DNA from: Caldilineaceae bacterium SB0661_bin_34
GTDB lineage: Bacteria; Chloroflexota; Anaerolineae; Caldilineales; Caldilineaceae
Reading direction: 5' to 3'
Assembly (NCBI GenBank): GCA_009841145.1
Contig: VXMJ01000028.1
Span: forward strand, 24,540 to 84,848
Length of the DNA stretch: 60,309 nucleotides
The stretch's first letter is position 1; each line of letters begins with the position of its first letter. The notes beneath the pieces are model-generated. The model was given only the letters and a program-made list of their open reading frames with translations. It had not been told where the DNA came from and did no database searches. Positions 34,731 to 44,300 of this stretch are shown one piece after another. Position numbers and translations under genes: made by a program.

Positions 34731-36089
34731 ATGATGAACACACTTGAATCACGAGTGGCAGTGACCGTTCTGACCGGCTTTCTGGGGGCTGGCAAAACCA
34801 CGCTACTCAACCGCATCCTGACCGAAAATCACGGTAAGAGAATCGCGGTGATCGAAAATGAGTTCGGCGAGATCGGCATCGACAACGATCTGGTCATCGA
34901 CGCGGAAGAAGAAATCTTCGAGATGAACAACGGATGCATCTGCTGCACCGTTCGGGGCGATTTGATTCGCATTCTCGGTCATCTGATGAAGCGTCGCGAC
35001 AAGTTCGATTACATCGTGATCGAAACCACCGGCATGGCGGATCCCGGTCCCGTTGCGCAAACCTTCTACGTGGATGATGACATGCAGCAAAAAATGATGC
35101 TGGATGCGATTGTCACGGTGGTGGATGCCAAACATATCTGGGAACACATCGACGACAGCGATGAAGCAAAAGAACAGGTTGCCTTTGCCGATGTGATCCT
35201 GCTCAATAAGGTTGATCTGGTTTCCCCGGAAGACCTCGACAGACTCGAAGCACGCATCAAAAGCATGAACAGCATGGCGAAAATCTGCCGTACCCGCGAC
35301 GCGGTGGTCGAGATGGACCAGATTCTCAATGTGGGCGGCTTCAACCTCGACCGGGCGCTGGAGATCGACCCCAAGTTCATGGAGCCGGAATATCCATTTG
35401 AATGGTCGGGCATCTATGAACTGAACACCGGGACTTACGAATGGGTGATGAGCGAAGGTCCTGATCCGGTAATGGGGGCCGCACTGCTCCCGCTGGCAAA
35501 TACTGGATTGCCGGCGAAGGAAGAGACGTTGATGGACGCCGTGCTAACTTTCTCCGAAGATGAGCAGGCAGCACAGGAAGGCGAAACGCTGCACCTCGGC
35601 AAAGGACAGCACAACCAGCTCGTGCTGAACAAAAACGGCGAGACCGTCTTCAATTTTGCGATCCAACAGCCGGGCAATTACATGCTGTTCACCGAACATC
35701 ACCCTGATGAATTCGACGCGCACTTGTGCGGCACGGATGCCGTGCTTGCGCCACTCGAAACCCGCGAGTACAAGCCTGATCATGAACACGACGAAGAAGT
35801 GACTTCTGTCGGCATCGCCCTTCCCGGTGATTTTGACTTGGAGAAGCTCAATGGTTGGTTGAGTCGACTGTTGCGCGTACATGGACAGGACATCTTCCGT
35901 ATGAAAGGTGTGTTGAGCGTGCGCGGCTGGGATGAGCGCTTCGTATTCCAGGGGGTGCACATGCTCTTTGATGGCCGCCCGGATCGTCTGTGGGGGACTG
36001 AACTGCGTCAGAACAAGATGATTTTTATCGGCCGCAACTTGGATCGGGCGGCATTGGAAGAAGGCTTCCGCGCATGTCTCGTGTCATGA
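34731..36089 (+). CDS. COG0523-family metallochaperone GTPase (CobW-like)
   Basis: A 452-residue G3E GTPase. The Walker A motif GFLGAGKTT lies near residue 18. The family hallmark CxCC metal site is in [11 protein letters not shown] near residue 70. [10 protein letters not shown] and LNKVDL (guanine recognition) follow. A roughly 100-residue insert with [12 protein letters not shown] and a DHEHDEE run separates the GTPase from the CobW C-terminal domain. COG0523 proteins deliver zinc or cobalt to client enzymes, and the ZigA/ZagA branch acts under zinc shortage. Closeness to znuACB supports zinc. ATG at 34731 is taken as start. It overlaps the WD40 gene by an ATGA. Confidence 0.9.
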   Translation: MMNTLESRVAVTVLTGFLGAGKTTLLNRILTENHGKRIAVIENEFGEIGIDNDLVIDAEEEIFEMNNGCICCTVRGDLIRILGHLMKRRDKFDYIVIETTGMADPGPVAQTFYVDDDMQQKMMLDAIVTVVDAKHIWEHIDDSDEAKEQVAFADVILLNKVDLVSPEDLDRLEARIKSMNSMAKICRTRDAVVEMDQILNVGGFNLDRALEIDPKFMEPEYPFEWSGIYELNTGTYEWVMSEGPDPVMGAALLPLANTGLPAKEETLMDAVLTFSEDEQAAQEGETLHLGKGQHNQLVLNKNGETVFNFAIQQPGNYMLFTEHHPDEFDAHLCGTDAVLAPLETREYKPDHEHDEEVTSVGIALPGDFDLEKLNGWLSRLLRVHGQDIFRMKGVLSVRGWDERFVFQGVHMLFDGRPDRLWGTELRQNKMIFIGRNLDRAALEEGFRACLVS

Positions 36090-37135
36090 AGCGGCGCAAA
36101 GACAAGCCCAAACCGCCACAGTCATCGCTCAAGGCGATATGGCGTACCCACATTGACGATCATCCGATTGGGCTGGCATGGTCGCCGGATGGCAAAAGGT
36201 TGGCTGTGGCGGGGGTGTCTGGACCAATCACGTTGTTCAATGGTGCAGACGGCGCGGTACAGCACCACCTATCTGGTCATCCCCTCGGCACGATGGCCAT
36301 TTCGTGGCACAAAGACAGTCGTCTCCTCGCCAGCGTCGGACAGGACGGCAAAGTACGGCTGTGGGATGCCGAGACAGGAGCGCAGACCTCTGAAATGGCT
36401 GGCGGCGCAAGCTGGGTGGAGCGTATCGCTTTCAGCCCTGCGGGCGATTGGCTGGTGTCAGCCGCCGGGCGCAAACTGCGGCTGTGGAACGCCGCCGGGG
36501 AATCGATCTCCGAATTTCCCGATGCAAACAGCACCATTACCGACATCAAGTGGCGCCATGATGGCAAACGGTTCGCCATCTCTGCCTACAATGGCGTCGT
36601 CCTGTATAGCCCCACAAAAGCGGAGCCACGCCGCCGTTTCGAATGGCAGGGCTCGACACTCACACTGGAATGGAGTCCCGATGGTAAGTACATTGCCACC
36701 GGCGACCAGGACTCGACGGTGCATTTCTGGATCACCGGTACCGGGAAGGATTTGCAGATGTGGGGCTACCAAACGAAGGTGCTGGAACTGGCATGGAGCT
36801 TCAATAGTCGCTATCTGGCGACCGGCGGCGGATCTCAGGCGGTGATCTGGGACTGTTCCGGCAAGGGTCCAGCAAACACGCAACCGATCACGCTGGAAGG
36901 GCATCGGCATCTCATCAAGCACCTGAAGTTTCAACGACGGGGTATGCAGCTGGCTTCCGGTGGCAACGATGGTCTGCTAGCCATCTGGAAAGTCGAGAAG
37001 AAGAAACCCGTTTTGCTGGCGGAAGTTGTATTCGAATCCCCCATTGCCGGCTTGGCCTGGTCACCGGATGATCGCTGTATCGCGGCGTCAGACGAGAGTG
37101 GTGCCCTGTCGATAGCGGCAGCGCAGCAATTGTGA
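36086..37135 (+). CDS. WD40-repeat beta-propeller protein
   Basis: A 349-residue protein made of seven WD40 blades with repeats such as [37 protein letters not shown] and [23 protein letters not shown]. The N-terminus is a short basic stretch ([11 protein letters not shown]). No signal peptide is seen, so it is likely cytoplasmic. The start overlaps the stop of the COG0523 GTPase (ATGA), which suggests a functional pair, perhaps a scaffold for metal delivery to clients. That role is inference from coupling alone. Confidence 0.88.
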   Translation: MKRRKDKPKPPQSSLKAIWRTHIDDHPIGLAWSPDGKRLAVAGVSGPITLFNGADGAVQHHLSGHPLGTMAISWHKDSRLLASVGQDGKVRLWDAETGAQTSEMAGGASWVERIAFSPAGDWLVSAAGRKLRLWNAAGESISEFPDANSTITDIKWRHDGKRFAISAYNGVVLYSPTKAEPRRRFEWQGSTLTLEWSPDGKYIATGDQDSTVHFWITGTGKDLQMWGYQTKVLELAWSFNSRYLATGGGSQAVIWDCSGKGPANTQPITLEGHRHLIKHLKFQRRGMQLASGGNDGLLAIWKVEKKKPVLLAEVVFESPIAGLAWSPDDRCIAASDESGALSIAAAQQL

Positions 37136-37198
37136 GAAACGTATTTCACATAAGATTTTCCCTCTGTTGGTGAGACGTTTTGTTTCGATGATGATGGC

Positions 37199-37223
37199 GG
37201 ACGCGGTCCCTATTGCCGCGTCC
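37199..37223 (+). terminator. Hairpin after the COG0523-WD40 operon
   Basis: GGACGCGG and CCGCGTCC pair around a 9-base loop, 64 bases past the WD40 stop. No T-run follows, so terminator strength is uncertain. Confidence 0.4.
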
Positions 37224-37424
37224 GTCGTGACCGTCCCTTTACATCTCCTACCACTCCAATTTGCCTGCCAGTCCTGCCATGCCCCTGGTAGCAAGCAGGA
37301 TGTTCGCACTGGCAGTCTCATTCAGGTAAAGATCCTCCTCCTGAGAATCCTCTTCTCGAAAGCAGCTCGTCGTCAGAGGCCCGTACGTCGGCAAAGACCA
37401 GGGCAAACGCAAAGTCGTTCAGGG

Positions 37425-37800
37425 TAGGGCGGAGACTGGGAACCACGGTGGGCGTCCGATGCGATCGTGCAGCAGGCCGATAGATCCATCCGTTTCAAGA
37501 TGCCGTTGCATCGTCCGTACCTTGTTCAGGGCAGCTCGGTGCAGGATGTCCATGACGGCGGGGCGTTCCCCTTGCGCATACGGCCGTTGTCCTCCTGGAA
37601 CGGCACGTCCAGGGTACAGTGCCGACCGTTCTTCCACCCAGAGAGTCCCCGCCAGTGGCCACGCAGAGGTCCTGCAGGACCTCTGCATCGACCGGATGGC
37701 CGGGATGTAGTAGCGCACGGAGTGCTGCCGACGATCGCGGGAACCGGTGCGCTCGGCCTGCACCCGGATCTGGCTGTGCAGGCGAGCCCAGCCTCTTGAC
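37425..37800 (-). pseudogene. C-terminal remnant of an ISAs1-family transposase
   Basis: Frames on the minus strand show RLHSQIRVQAERTGS near 37780, RYYIPAI, a GHWRGLSGWKNGRHCTLDVPFQED block (normally SHWGIENSLHW..DVAFRED) and HIALNKVRTMQ-like code. These are the last third of an ISAs1 transposase, with frameshifts. It belongs to a different subtype from the remnant at 29240-30435. The remaining DNA from 37801 to 38165 shows nothing I can name. Confidence 0.65.
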
Positions 37801-38216
37801 AGGGGTATTCGCACAAATTGATGCTACGGTTGACGAGGGATACGAAGGCATGGCCGAGCCAGTACACTGGAGATCTGCTCACCAATCAGGCCCCGGCGTG
37901 CGGCCATGCTTCACGCTTCCTCGCGGCGGGGCCTGTACCTGTGGGTGAAGGGCACTCTCCTGACCTACAGTAGCTGCCAGGATTCGGCGGTCGTGGGCCT
38001 GAGGCTCATGGGCGCTTCGAGACGGCGCACCGGGAGCTGTGGGCGGACCTGCGACGATGCCGACCGGATGTGGTCCTGGAGGCCGCCGCGTCCGGCTCCG
38101 GCCTGCTTCCCGGAACGGATGCGCAGGGGGTCCCGGTGTTGTGGCCTCCGGGACAGAGGTCGACCAGTTTGTATGCTATATTGGAGCGAGCCGAATGTTG
38201 CTCTGAAAGCATCACT

Positions 38217-38483
38217 ATGACTATACCGTGTCCGATCTTCCGGCTTCGTCCCGCCTACTGGTTGATTTTGGCACTGATTGTCTTATTTTTTGCAACTATT
38301 GCTGTTCACGCCGAACAGGTATTCAGTTCTGATTCTGCATCCATACCCACCATGTGGCTCGGATTAATGGCACTGGTGCTTGGCATCCGCGGCTGGCGCC
38401 TCTTCCACATCTGGATGGCTGGCTGGATGTTTGCAGGACTTTGGCTGGTTCTGCAAGTGGCTCACCTGGTGTGGCTCCTGTAG
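38217..38483 (+). CDS. Small membrane protein with a znuA-type leader
   Basis: An 88-residue protein: a signal-like helix (RLRPAYWLILALIVLFFATIAVHA) and a second hydrophobic stretch (MWLGLMALVLG, then FHIWMAGWMFAGLWLVL). The region from about 50 bases upstream through codon 12 is a diverged copy of the znuA and nik-like leaders: ATGACTATACCGTG against ATGACTGTACCGCG, with GTATGCTATATT upstream. The palindrome itself is broken (TATATTGGAGCG). Either it is a small membrane protein once under the same metal control, or open code created when a duplicated leader landed here. Confidence 0.5.
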   Translation: MTIPCPIFRLRPAYWLILALIVLFFATIAVHAEQVFSSDSASIPTMWLGLMALVLGIRGWRLFHIWMAGWMFAGLWLVLQVAHLVWLL

Positions 38484-38496
38484 ATGGGGTGATCCT

Positions 38497-38778
38497 GTGG
38501 CCAACCATCCCTCTTGCTCAGGTCCAGACTGTAACCGCGGGGGGCGGTTGCGGGACCCACGCAACCGTGATCCAGTCTGTATGGGCCACTATCAGCAGGC
38601 CCTCCGCCATCCCGACCGACCACTGCGTGCGCTACGCCGCAAGCGGCCGCGCAGCGCTGCATTTGTCTGTCCCAATTGCGATCGGAAAAAGAACCATTAC
38701 GCCAAAGACCTGTGCAAGGCCTGCTACGAATGGATTCGGGAACATGGCAAAGGCCAGCTCCGACGTTTGCGTTCATGA
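38497..38778 (+). CDS. Small double zinc-finger protein
   Basis: A 93-residue protein with two Cys/His clusters: C-x4-C..VCMGHYQQALRHPDRP and CPNC..KDLCKACYEWIREHGKG. This C-x-C / CxxH pattern followed by a basic helix resembles the zinc modules attached to HNH endonucleases and phage proteins. The GTG start at 38497 is preceded by GATGGGGTG. No nuclease motif is present, so it may be the detached zinc domain of such an enzyme or a small DNA-binding protein. Confidence 0.5.
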   Translation: MANHPSCSGPDCNRGGRLRDPRNRDPVCMGHYQQALRHPDRPLRALRRKRPRSAAFVCPNCDRKKNHYAKDLCKACYEWIREHGKGQLRRLRS

Positions 38779-38847
38779 TCGGATTGAGACTGCACCCGAA
38801 AGGGTCCTTGAACCTTGGTAGGCTGCTGAAAAACGGAGTCGATTGGG

Positions 38848-39345
38848 TTGGGTCCCTTTGGCAACGGGGAAATCCCTGATGCGCGGCGTCCCAATCCTCA
38901 ACGCAGCCTGCGGGCTATCGCGGACCTAGAGGAGCAGGTGCCCCGGGACCATCCGTTACGGCGGATCAAGGCCATGGCCGAGGCAGCCCTGGAACGGTTG
39001 TCGCCGGAGTTCGACCGCGTGTACGCCTAGGTGAGACGAGCCTCGGTACCGCCCGAGCGGCTGTTGAAGGCCTCACTGCTGATCGCCTTGTACTCGGTGC
39101 GCAGCGAGCGCGCCTTCTGCGAGAAGCTCGAATACAACCTGCCCTACCGCTGGTTCCTGGACAGGGACCAGCTGGAACGCAGCTTCGACACGACGGTCTT
39201 CACCAAGAACCGGGCGCGGTTGCTGGCGCACGACGCGGACTGGTCCTGTTCGACGAGGTCGTGTGGGCGGCCGACAAGGAGGTACTGCTGTCAGACGAGC
39301 ACTCGGCATGGACGAGCCTCTGATCGAGGCCACCGCTAGTCTCAA
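38848..39345 (+). pseudogene. IS5/IS1182-type transposase N-terminal remnant
   Basis: The code reads PRDHPLRRIKAMAEAALERLSPEFDRVYA, stop, then RRASVPPERLLKASLLIALYSVRSERAFCEKLEYNLPYRWFLD, and after a frameshift near 39240 DEVVWAADKEVLLSDEH. This is the first half of a DDE transposase of the IS5 superfamily, with one stop codon (39028) and at least one frameshift. It breaks off at the D-aminoacylase gene, so the catalytic core is missing. Confidence 0.8.
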
Positions 39346-39386
39346 GAGCTTCCGGCCCAAGGAGGGACCGCCTCCTTTCGAGCCAA

Positions 39387-40997
39387 TCAGGATTGGCCTG
39401 CTGCCAGCACCTGGCCGGTGCGTGAACCAACATATGCGCCGTTGTCCACAGCCAAGGCGCCATTCACAAACACATGGGAAACCCCCGCGGCAAACTGGTG
39501 CGGGTCCTCGAAAGTGGCACGATCGGCGACAGTCTCCGGATCGAAAACCGCAATGTCCGCCTTGTATCCGGGTTGAAGCCGTCCCCGGTCCCGGAGAAGC
39601 AGACGATCGGCCACCTGTCCGCTCATTTTGTAAACAGCCTCCTCCAGCGTGAGGATCGATTGTTCGCGCACGTACCGTCCCAATACCCTGGCATGGGCTC
39701 CGTAGGATCGGGGATGTGGACGACCGGCGCCAACACGGGTTCCAGGTGTCAGGGCCAAGCCATCGGAACCCATCATGCCCAAGGGGTGGGTAAGGAAGGC
39801 GCACATGTCTTCTTCCGTGCGATAGAAGAAGATGATGGTCAGACGGGCATCATCAAGATCCATCAGGGTCAGGGCGGCATCCACCGGTTCCAGATTCATC
39901 TCATGGGCGGCCTCCTGAATGGTCAAGCCTTCGTAGGGTTTGGCCGCCTCCGTGTGGGTTGTACTGACCAGCAACCGATCCCAGAGCCAAGGCCAACCGC
40001 GAAACAGGCCTTCCTCCAGCATGTCGTCCCGGATTTGCCGACGCGTGGCCGGCGTACGAATACGGGACAGTAGGGCCGCAGGACCGCCCGACTGAGCCCA
40101 TGTGGGCATGCACTGGCTGAAACCGCTGCTGCTGGCGTCATAGGGATAAACATCGAAAGTTACGTCATGGCCGGACTTGACGGCATCCTCGCATACCTCA
40201 ATCACGGTATCCGCCTCGCCCCAATGCCGGGGATCATTGACGGCCATATGGGCCACCTGGACCGGTACCCCCGTCGCCAACCCAATATCCACAGCTTCCT
40301 GGACACCTGTAATGTGGTAGCCGGACCAACAGCGAATGTGGCTGGTGTAGATGCGTCCGGGCCACCGGGCCATGGCCTCGGTCAGGGCGACAATCTCGGC
40401 CGTGTCGCCATAAGCACTGGGAGGCAGGGTCAGGCCTGTTGAGAAACCGAAGGCTCCTTGGGCCATGGCCTGATCCACCTGGTAGTTCATCGCCCGGATC
40501 TCGTCTGCCGTGGCCGGACGATCCTCGAATCCCACGACCATGCCCCGTACGGCACTATGGCCCACCAGAGGAGCGATGTTGATAGCCAGCCCAATCTCCG
40601 TAGCCGCCTGCCGGTACCCTTCCAGGTCCTGCCATGTCCACGGAACGGTATCGCCGAAGACGCTGCTGAGTGTCTCACGCAGGGTTTCCGTTCTTTCGGG
40701 CGAGATGGGGAAAGGGCTATAGCCACAGTTTCCGGTCACTTCCGTGGTGACTCCCTGCAGAATCTTGCTGAGGCCATGGGGCTCCGCCAACAGGGTCAGA
40801 TCCGAATGGGTATGGATGTCAATGAAACCAGGGGCCACCACTTGGCCGGTTGCATCGACCGTTCGGCCAGCTGTCGCATCACCCAGGTTCCCGATGTCGG
40901 TAATGACCTCATTCCTGATGCCCAGGTCGGCCTGGCGTGCCCCGGCACCGGTACCGTCCACGAGCGTTCCATTACAGATCAGTGTGTCGAACATCAT
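39387..40997 (-). CDS. N-acyl-D-amino-acid deacylase (D-aminoacylase family)
   Basis: A 536-residue amidohydrolase. The metal-binding motif PGFIDIHTHSD is near residue 58. A Cys in EVTGNCGYSPFP, YTSHIRCWSGY, VQVAHMAVND and the late acidic residue in GMMGSDGLAL complete the D-aminoacylase pattern. It should cut N-acyl groups from D-amino acids, as in turnover of bacterial wall or peptide material. The start at 40997 has GAGGAGACTTGA upstream. It is transcribed away from the large ATPase/helicase gene and runs tail to tail with a transposase remnant. Confidence 0.88.
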   Translation of the reverse strand: MMFDTLICNGTLVDGTGAGARQADLGIRNEVITDIGNLGDATAGRTVDATGQVVAPGFIDIHTHSDLTLLAEPHGLSKILQGVTTEVTGNCGYSPFPISPERTETLRETLSSVFGDTVPWTWQDLEGYRQAATEIGLAINIAPLVGHSAVRGMVVGFEDRPATADEIRAMNYQVDQAMAQGAFGFSTGLTLPPSAYGDTAEIVALTEAMARWPGRIYTSHIRCWSGYHITGVQEAVDIGLATGVPVQVAHMAVNDPRHWGEADTVIEVCEDAVKSGHDVTFDVYPYDASSSGFSQCMPTWAQSGGPAALLSRIRTPATRRQIRDDMLEEGLFRGWPWLWDRLLVSTTHTEAAKPYEGLTIQEAAHEMNLEPVDAALTLMDLDDARLTIIFFYRTEEDMCAFLTHPLGMMGSDGLALTPGTRVGAGRPHPRSYGAHARVLGRYVREQSILTLEEAVYKMSGQVADRLLLRDRGRLQPGYKADIAVFDPETVADRATFEDPHQFAAGVSHVFVNGALAVDNGAYVGSRTGQVLAAGQS

Positions 40998-41335
40998 TCA
41001 AGTCTCCTCTGCCCGGTTCCCGACAGGAGTGTACGGAACCGGTCCTTAGGATAGGCGCGTGGCAATACCCATACGCCGCGTTCAGTCGGCCGACCCTCTG
41101 CCATCGGGACCGCCTGCCCAGACTTTGCCAACGTCCGGGGGTTGGAGTCTGAAGTGAGAACGGTGTCCAACCGGTGTCCGTGTTCAAGCCAAACAGGGCT
41201 CCAGACCTCGAGTGAGAGACCTTGGATTCCAGGCCCCAACACTACAATCCCTTCAACGATTGTCGGGCATCCGTTACGAGGCTCTGTGCGACAAGTAACG
41301 ATGCGCCATATTTCATCAGTTCACCAGTCAGCAGC
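40998..41335. other. Divergent promoter region of D-aminoacylase and the ATPase/helicase gene
   Basis: No gene seen. TTGGAT (41222) and TACAAT (41243), 15 bases apart, are a weak promoter pair directed toward the large gene. Apart from that nothing stands out. Confidence 0.3.
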
Positions 41336-44300
41336 ATGTCCCAAGTAAGTAGACGCAAGCACAAGCAGCGGGAACAGTCGAACCAACATGACAGTCAGGC
41401 TGCGCCACCTTTGCTGGACAAGATTCCCGCCAAGGTGGAAGTGGACAAATCCGTCTGGACAGGGCCGGCCGGCGATCTGGGAAGCTACATCCAGGACCGA
41501 ACGCGGCGCACGCTGGATGCCTACCACAAACAACCCGATCTGGTTGAGGAACACGCCAACCTCGAACACGACACTGCACGTGGCGGATATGCCCACAGGC
41601 AATTGTTCGAGTTGATCCAGAACAGTGCCGACGCTCTGGCCGATTCGATTGGCGGCCGCATCAACCTGAAGTTGACCGACACTCACTTGTACTGTGCCGA
41701 TGATGGCCAAGCAATGAGCCAAGACGGTGTGAGAGCGTTGATGTTCTCGCACCTGTCTCCCAAGCGCGGCACCGCGGAAATTGGACGCTTCGGAATGGGT
41801 TTCAAGGCTGTGCTGGGTGTGACGGATTCACCGGAGTTCTTCAGTCATTCAGGTTCGTTCAGGTTTGACCGGACCGAAGCGTCAAATCTGATTCGGTCAT
41901 TTGTCCCCAATGCCGAACGGTGTCCGGTACTGCGGTTGCCTTACCCCATGGACCCTTGGCCCGAAATGGAGTGGGACCCCAACCTACATGAGTTTATGGG
42001 GTGGGCGACCAACATTGTGCGGTTGCCCTTGAATCCGGGTGCCCATAACGATTTAGAGACCCAGTTCAAAGCCTTTCGTGCAGAGTTTCTGCTATTCGTC
42101 AACCATGTATCGATGCTCTTCCTCCAGCAATCAGATACAGACGAACGATTGATTCGAGTCCGAAGCGAAGACGGAATTCACACCCTATTCGACAGAGATG
42201 AGACATCCCAATGGATGTTGTACAGCACGGTCCACAAACTGTCCGAACAGGCTAGGAATGACAGTCGAAGTCTGGACGATGCTACGGAGGTGCCAATCGT
42301 TTGGGCGGCACCCCTTGAGCAGCTCCACCAGCCAGGTGAATTCTGGGCATTCTTCCCGACGCTGACCAACAGTCTGCTGGCCGGAATCCTAAATGCTCCG
42401 TGGAAAACCAACGAAGACCGCCAGAATCTACTGACAGGTGAATACAACGAGGAACTGATTGGGGCTGCTGCCGAACTGATCGCCGCGTCCATCACCGACC
42501 TGCCATCCCGCGAAGATCCCAGTCGTCACTTAGATGCCCTGCCTCGCAGACAGGAGGCTTGGGACAACAAACACAGCATCCTCCTACGCTACCAGCTCAA
42601 TGTTGCACTTAGGAGCCGACCGATTGTTCCCGACCAACAATGCAAACTTCGCAGACTGTACGAGTTGAACTACCAACCGGAGTTCCTAACTCTGGAGAGA
42701 CCACACGCCTCGGAGGCTTTGGAGATCTGGGGAACGTTTGACCAACGACCCACGCACTGGCTTCACCATAGTGCGCTGACACGTATCCGCCTAGCCCGTT
42801 TGACCGCCATTGAGCGGTTGGACGAACATGGCAAGTCGAAACCCATGCCGAGAGCCGAAGTCAGTAAGTGGCTGGAACAGTTGGTACAAGCTGCTCAAGG
42901 CCAATCTCAGAAAATCAAAGCATCTAAAACAGCAATCCGGGCCGCGTCCAAAGTTCAGGACTACCAGGCTGCAAACGGCAGACAGCCAATTGAACGATTG
43001 GGCAGCATTGTGCTCACGGCCGCCGGATCCTGGGCAGAACCGAACCCGGAGCGGTTGTTTTTGAGTGGAGACAAGGACAATCGGGCACCGAATTCGGTCC
43101 ATCCAGAGGTTGAAAAGTGTTCTTCAACGCGGGCGGCATTGGAATGTCTGGGTATCAAGCCACGTTCGAAGAGTTTGACATTCAAGACAATTGTAGCCAC
43201 TGTATTGGACTCCTTTGAACGGTTTAAAAGGCAGTTGAACCTCGAACGTTGGCAACAAGATGCGGACTGGGAGAAGCATGTCAGCACTGTCGGCGCAAAA
43301 TGCAGCACACTTTGGTTCACGTCCAGACTCTTGGCACCCAAAGAGGCTGCCGACATCATCAGGAACGATCGTGCAAACTGGCGCGATGCTCTGCCAGTGC
43401 GTGTCAAGAGCGGATTCTGGTGTCCCCTCCCCAATGTCCTGTTGCCCGGTGAAATCGTACCGAGCAACAGCAGTCGAGATGCAGACGTCGCGGTCGATAC
43501 TGATTACCACAGTAACGACGTCGAGTTGCTGAAGATACTGGGTGTGGTTTCAGCACCGGTTGCCGAACAGGAATTGTCTGCCCATCACTTTGACCAGTAT
43601 TTGGCGTCCTGCCGTTCCGAATTCCAGACCTTCGCGCAGTCGAAAGTTGGGCGCAAACCCCGCTGGGACCGTCTCCAGTTTAGTGCCACCGTCTGCTCTG
43701 GGCCATTGGATCCGATGGCATCCTTGTCCGAGGAGAGTCGCATCCGCTACACCTGGCGTCTGCTTGACTTTGATGCGACCTACACGGAATGGGCTATGTC
43801 CCATGAGACGCAGGATCAGTACGGGAATGTTTCCTTCCCGTCGCCAGCAATAGACATACTGCGCGAATATGGATTGGTGCGGACGGCAAAGGAAGTAGCC
43901 AAGCTCAGCGACGGCGTTGGCAAGTCACCTGCCAATATGGAAGTTGTCGAGACCCTCCTATCCCACCGCAAGGCCAGCCAGATCAGACAGGCATTCGACC
44001 TTCAGGTTGACCTGTCCGCGGAAATCGAACCGATAGGCGAGGAGGCAGGGGTGCCGATCGTTGATGTGTGGCCTGCATTGAAAAATTACTTGACACTGGA
44101 GGAGATGACACTCCAGCTTGTGCGCTGCGAAGGGTTTCGTCATAGGTACGGGACGATGGCACAGGTTGAACTGGCCTGTATCCGCATAGACAAATCACTG
44201 TACGTGACCCAGCAGGCCGAGGAGACGGAAGAACTTGCCGCTGTCCTCAACGAATTGGGCAAGTCATTCACCAAATCCCTCCTGAGCGACATCGTGAATG

